Source of the DNA: JBJENW01 sp051880395
GTDB lineage: Bacteria > Bacillota > Clostridia > Lachnospirales > Lachnospiraceae
Assembly (NCBI GenBank): GCA_051880395.1
Contig: JBJENW010000320.1
Coordinates: 1 to 7,847, forward strand
Length of the DNA stretch: 7,847 bases
Direction: 5' to 3'
The translations under genes and the position numbers were made by a program. This document shows positions 5,801 through 7,847 of the stretch, piece by piece (the first letter of the stretch is position 1; each line of letters starts with the position of its first letter). Below the pieces are notes generated by a model, which did no database searches, was not told the origin of the DNA, and was given only the letters and a program-made list of their open reading frames with translations.

Positions 5801-7627
5801 AAGCCGAGCAATAAGCCAAGCCAGGGCAGTTCCGAAAATGACAAACCAAGCAATCAGCCGAGCCAGGGTGGTTCTGAAAATGACAAACCAAGTAATGAGC
5901 CAAGCCAGGGCGATTCGAACAATAAACCGAGTCAGGGTGGTGCTGACAATAACAAACCGGGAAGCGGAAGCCAGAGCGGTTCTGACAATAACAAACCAGG
6001 AAGCGGAAGCCAGAGCGGTTCGAATGATCAGCCGAGCAATAAACCGAGCCAGGGCGGTTCTGACAATAACAAACCGGGAAGCGGAAGCCAGAGTGGTTCA
6101 ACTGAAAAACCAGAAGGTGGAAGCCAGGGTGGTTCTGAAAGTGGAAGCTCTGCAAAACCAGAATCCGGAGAAATCGTATTAGGCGCAGAATCTCTTCTTG
6201 TAAAAGAGGGAGAAGAAGGTACCTTGAAAGTATTTGCAAACGGAAAAGATGTAACAAAAGATGCACAATTTGTGATTGCAGATGAAACAAAGGCAACTGT
6301 AACAACAAACAATGCGATCAAAGGACTGAAAGTCGGAACAACAAAAGTCATTGTTATTTATGGTGATGATTCCGATGTATTTGATTTGTATGTAACAGAT
6401 AAAGATGGAAATATTGGTAGTGGATCAAGCTCAACAACACCAAGCATTTCCACAGCTACAGGAATCGATGTTTATCCGAAGAAAGTGACATTAGAGAAAA
6501 ACAAAGACAATGAATTGCGTGTTCTTGCAAAACTCGATAAAGATGTTTTGAAAGATGTGACCTCTTTAGGAGCAACCTTTAAATCAGCAGATTCGTCTAT
6601 CGTAACTGTTTATGATAATAACAAAATCATCGGTCTGAAGAAAGGTGAGACGACCGTAACAGCAACATGGAGCAACGGAACCAAAGAGTTCAGCGCAGAA
6701 TGCAACGTCAATGTTGTAGAAGAAGGAACAGCCGGATCAAGCGGCAGCACTGGAGATAAAGTAAATGTCACAGAAGTGCGTCTGAATTCGACAGCAAGCG
6801 TAAAGGCAGGTGAGGCGATCGAACTGCAGGCAACAGTACTGCCTTCAAATGCAACAAATAGTACGGTCATCTGGACGGCTTCTTCCTCAGCTGTACAGTT
6901 AATTCCGAACGGAGATAAAGTCGTTGTACGTGCGAACAAAGAAGCAGGCGGACAGACTGTCAGAATAACAGCAACTGCCGGAGCAAAACAGGCAACTTGT
7001 GACGTTACAATCTTAAAAACAAGTGAAGGCGGCGGAAGCAGCAGTACAGACAGTTCCATCTATGTAAAGAGTATTTCGGTTGATAAGAAGTATGTGAAGA
7101 TGGCATTGAATCAAAAAACAAGCAAAGCCATTACAGTAAAAGTACAGCCGACAAATGTAAAAGAACAGGGACTGAAAGTTTCTACGACATCAAAGAATAT
7201 TGCAACTGCAAGTTATAGCACCAGCAAGAAGAAATTAACCATTAAAACGGGTAAAAAGATTGGTGTGGCGAAACTTACATTGACAACGAAAGCAAAGACA
7301 TCAGCTGGAAAATATGTGAAGAAGACTCTTTATGTTACAGTGAACCCACCGAAAGTATCTAGCGTAAAGAAAAAAGCGGTTTCTAAAAATGCAGTAAAAC
7401 TGACATGGAAGAAACAGACTGGTATATCTGGTTATCAGGTATATTACAGCGGTGCTGGTAAAAAGGGAACAAAGAATATCAGCAAGAACGCTACTTCCTA
7501 TACACTTAAAGGCTTGAAAGCAGGTAAGAAATACAGCATCAAGGTAAGAGCATACTATAAGAAGAGCGGTTATGCTACCGGTTATGGTCCATATTCCACC
7601 ATACTGAAAGTAACAACAAAAAAATAA
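2879..7627 (+). CDS. Secreted multidomain GH9 beta-glucanase (cellulase) with CBM4, Ig-like, Big and Fn3 domains
   Basis: A 1582-residue exported enzyme predicted to hydrolyse beta-1,4-glucan links in cellulose or related glucans. AAGGAGG (2865-2871) sits 7 bases before the ATG. Signal peptide 1-29 (Lys start, hydrophobic core, cut after VFA). CBM4-like module about 34-212 (NPGGASRGGEDRWDLQLRHR is typical). Ig-like CelD_N domain about 237-337 (VRLNQVGY). GH9 catalytic domain about 345-875: GGWYDAGDHGKYV holds D424 and D427 (likely catalytic base), KSPHHRYW holds the active-site His 795/796, and NEVTINWNAP holds E855, the expected proton donor. All key residues are intact. A repetitive linker follows (about 878-1098), then four Ig-like/Big-type domains (about 1097-1178, 1195-1284, 1295-1381, 1394-1490; the first and fourth are divergent) and an Fn3-like domain (1491-1582). 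The front half matches the CelK/CbhA-type layout of clostridial cellulases, but there is no dockerin, CBM3 or LPXTG signal. Endo versus exo action cannot be decided here. It has its own promoter, leader and terminator. Confidence 0.96.
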   Translation: MKKKLAKIAVGILVSAAMVVTSIPVDVFAGVCVGQIDFDEGIGLPWHTCQTNPASQTFEIANGTYNVTIKNPGGASRGGEDRWDLQLRHRGLKIESGHTYNVTFDINSTSDGQMCAKIGDLSGQIELWHNAQGLTETNTQNPKKPDDPNQSWDLLQIQKGDNHFECTFTAKQTLDIAEWAFHYGGSGKYTPTDCFPVGTTLKFDNLSLECTTCGEENGDGCNWDNTNEMGFVTPRSDVRLNQVGYFSNLSKVASYATDKEIAPVSFEVKNSSGKTVYEGTGVSKGKDEDSGEYVQLLDFTELKESGKDFTIEVSDKENVQTNRYTKEKYDMWKSQPFDIADPSKGENIYEGALTNALNYYYQNRSGVAIDSKYITSGDKATLAHQAGHVNDQAYVQSEWVKSYKSDGSDVDKAYQIDCTGGWYDAGDHGKYVVNGGISVWTLQNMYEMSKASGTESKWDDGKTMQIPENGNGTPDILDEARVELEWMFKMIVDSKDPYYGSNMSGMVYHKMHDHKWTGLGVKAWDYADKWGTIRIVKPPTTAATLNVAATAAQAARLWKGIDDTFAAKCLEKAKLTYEAAKANPAVYAPLDQAIGGGAYGDDYVEDDFYWAACELYATTGDQTYLDDLSSYKNKNDSTGNDKAFSLTTNLGGGENSGSFSSFNWGCTAGLGTLTLYLNEDKLADDQKESVESAIVSAADAYIAQEQNEGMGIPYRSTTFSDAINIGEGIEVNGYEWGSNSFVVNNAMVMAYAYKIKGTNEYMSGVSTAMDYIFGRNGLGISYVTGMGEYHTKSPHHRYWAHEIDSSFPSAPDGVMSGGAGSGLQDPYVAGLGYVRGKVAPQKCYVDSAEAWSVNEVTINWNAPFAWALSFIEDEAVTAPNADGSGGGSKPSVKPSTSKPSNGSSTSKPSSGSQNGSEGEGSQSGSDNKPGSGSQSGSDNKPGSGSQSGSDNKPSQGSSENDKPSNEPSQGGSDNKPSNKPSQGSSENDKPSNQPSQGGSENDKPSNEPSQGDSNNKPSQGGADNNKPGSGSQSGSDNNKPGSGSQSGSNDQPSNKPSQGGSDNNKPGSGSQSGSTEKPEGGSQGGSESGSSAKPESGEIVLGAESLLVKEGEEGTLKVFANGKDVTKDAQFVIADETKATVTTNNAIKGLKVGTTKVIVIYGDDSDVFDLYVTDKDGNIGSGSSSTTPSISTATGIDVYPKKVTLEKNKDNELRVLAKLDKDVLKDVTSLGATFKSADSSIVTVYDNNKIIGLKKGETTVTATWSNGTKEFSAECNVNVVEEGTAGSSGSTGDKVNVTEVRLNSTASVKAGEAIELQATVLPSNATNSTVIWTASSSAVQLIPNGDKVVVRANKEAGGQTVRITATAGAKQATCDVTILKTSEGGGSSSTDSSIYVKSISVDKKYVKMALNQKTSKAITVKVQPTNVKEQGLKVSTTSKNIATASYSTSKKKLTIKTGKKIGVAKLTLTTKAKTSAGKYVKKTLYVTVNPPKVSSVKKKAVSKNAVKLTWKKQTGISGYQVYYSGAGKKGTKNISKNATSYTLKGLKAGKKYSIKVRAYYKKSGYATGYGPYSTILKVTTKK
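5510..6175 (+). repeat. Repetitive Ser/Gly/Asn/Pro linker coding region in the hydrolase
   Basis: About 220 codons encode a low-complexity linker built from two interleaved units: a 12-13 residue unit of the form PGSGSQSGSDN(N)K and a 13-14 residue unit of the form PSQGxSENDKPSNx. At DNA level, a 35-base string starting at 5660 recurs 36 bases later at 5696, and a related 39-base period runs at about 5958-6030. Long open frames on the other strand and in another frame here are by-products of the repeat. It separates the catalytic half from the Ig-like half and is probably flexible and extended. Confidence 0.9.
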
Positions 7628-7666
7628 TCCGAAAATTCTATTAAAGATAGAGTCTGATGGATTTCA

Positions 7667-7694
7667 GAAAGGCGCCTTTGGGCGCCTTTCTTTT
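7667..7694 (+). terminator. Intrinsic terminator of the hydrolase gene
   Basis: GAAAGGCGCC (7667-7676) and GGCGCCTTTC (7681-7690) form a perfect 10-bp stem with a TTTG loop, followed directly by TTTT. It begins about 40 bases after the TAA at 7625-7627. Confidence 0.93.
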
Positions 7695-7706
7695 ATACAG
7701 AAATTC

Positions 7707-7847
7707 TGATTTGTCGAGCAAACCCCTATGTTACTGACTCCACTACTTTTTTGGGGAGTTTGACGAAAAATATCTCAACCGGGGGGAGTTCTTATACGGA
7801 CGTTTCCGACATTCGGCTGGGAGCGAACACAGGGGCGGCTGGTTCAA
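7707..7847. repeat. Long inverted-repeat element, copy 3 (truncated by window end)
   Basis: The outer edge TGATTTGTCGAGCA (7707-7720) is the exact reverse complement of 402-415. CGAAAAATATCTCAAC (7764-7779) is shared exactly with copy 2, and 7801-7847 matches 1-47 at 46 of 47 bases. Only the left flank and most of one outer arm are visible; the apex and second arm lie beyond the window. Because its outer flank matches the right flank of copy 1 in reverse, this copy is inverted relative to copy 1. Confidence 0.85.

Noticed and set aside
5640..6120. CRISPR array suggested by regular repeats
   Set aside because: Repeats are contiguous, in frame, without unique spacers, and encode a protein linker.
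5505..6308. Long open frames on the - strand and in a second + frame over the linker
   Set aside because: Their translations are repetitive and simply mirror the 36-39 base repeat in other frames; the in-frame linker of the hydrolase explains them.
1..7847. Composite transposon bounded by palindrome copies 1 and 3
   Set aside because: No transposase is present, a third copy lies in the middle, and the elements look like dispersed intergenic repeats rather than paired insertion sequences.

Overview
The window is AT-rich apart from short GC-rich palindromes. It carries two large genes on the + strand: a membrane-bound methyl-accepting chemotaxis receptor (534-2306) and a very large secreted family-9 glycoside hydrolase (2879-7627). 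Strong AGGAGG-type ribosome binding sites, Lys-rich proteins and a CBM4 / Ig-like / GH9 cellulase followed by a Ser-Gly-Asn-Pro linker, Big-type Ig domains and a C-terminal Fn3 domain suggest a motile, fibre-degrading Bacillota, most likely a gut or rumen member of the Lachnospiraceae. I cannot name the species.

Layout: 1-415 is a long inverted-repeat element. 457-485 is a probable promoter for the receptor gene at 534-2306. About 2340-2630 is a second, diverged inverted-repeat element. A sigma-A-type promoter (2744-2772) drives the hydrolase through a leader of about 100 nt, which holds a terminator-like hairpin and a possible 21-codon upstream ORF. The hydrolase gene ends at a clean intrinsic terminator (7667-7694). 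A third copy of the repeat element starts at about 7707 and is cut by the window end.

Functionally, the receptor would feed the CheA/CheW chemotaxis pathway, and the hydrolase would act outside the cell on cellulose or other beta-glucans. Their adjacency fits a search-and-degrade lifestyle, but they have separate promoters and nothing shows that the receptor senses cellulose products. The least ordinary material is non-coding: three related long palindromes lie in all three intergenic gaps. Two of them differ at many stem positions yet keep perfect base pairing, and they preserve short sequence motifs just inside the stem. The hydrolase leader may be an attenuator, and the hydrolase ends in a strikingly polybasic segment.
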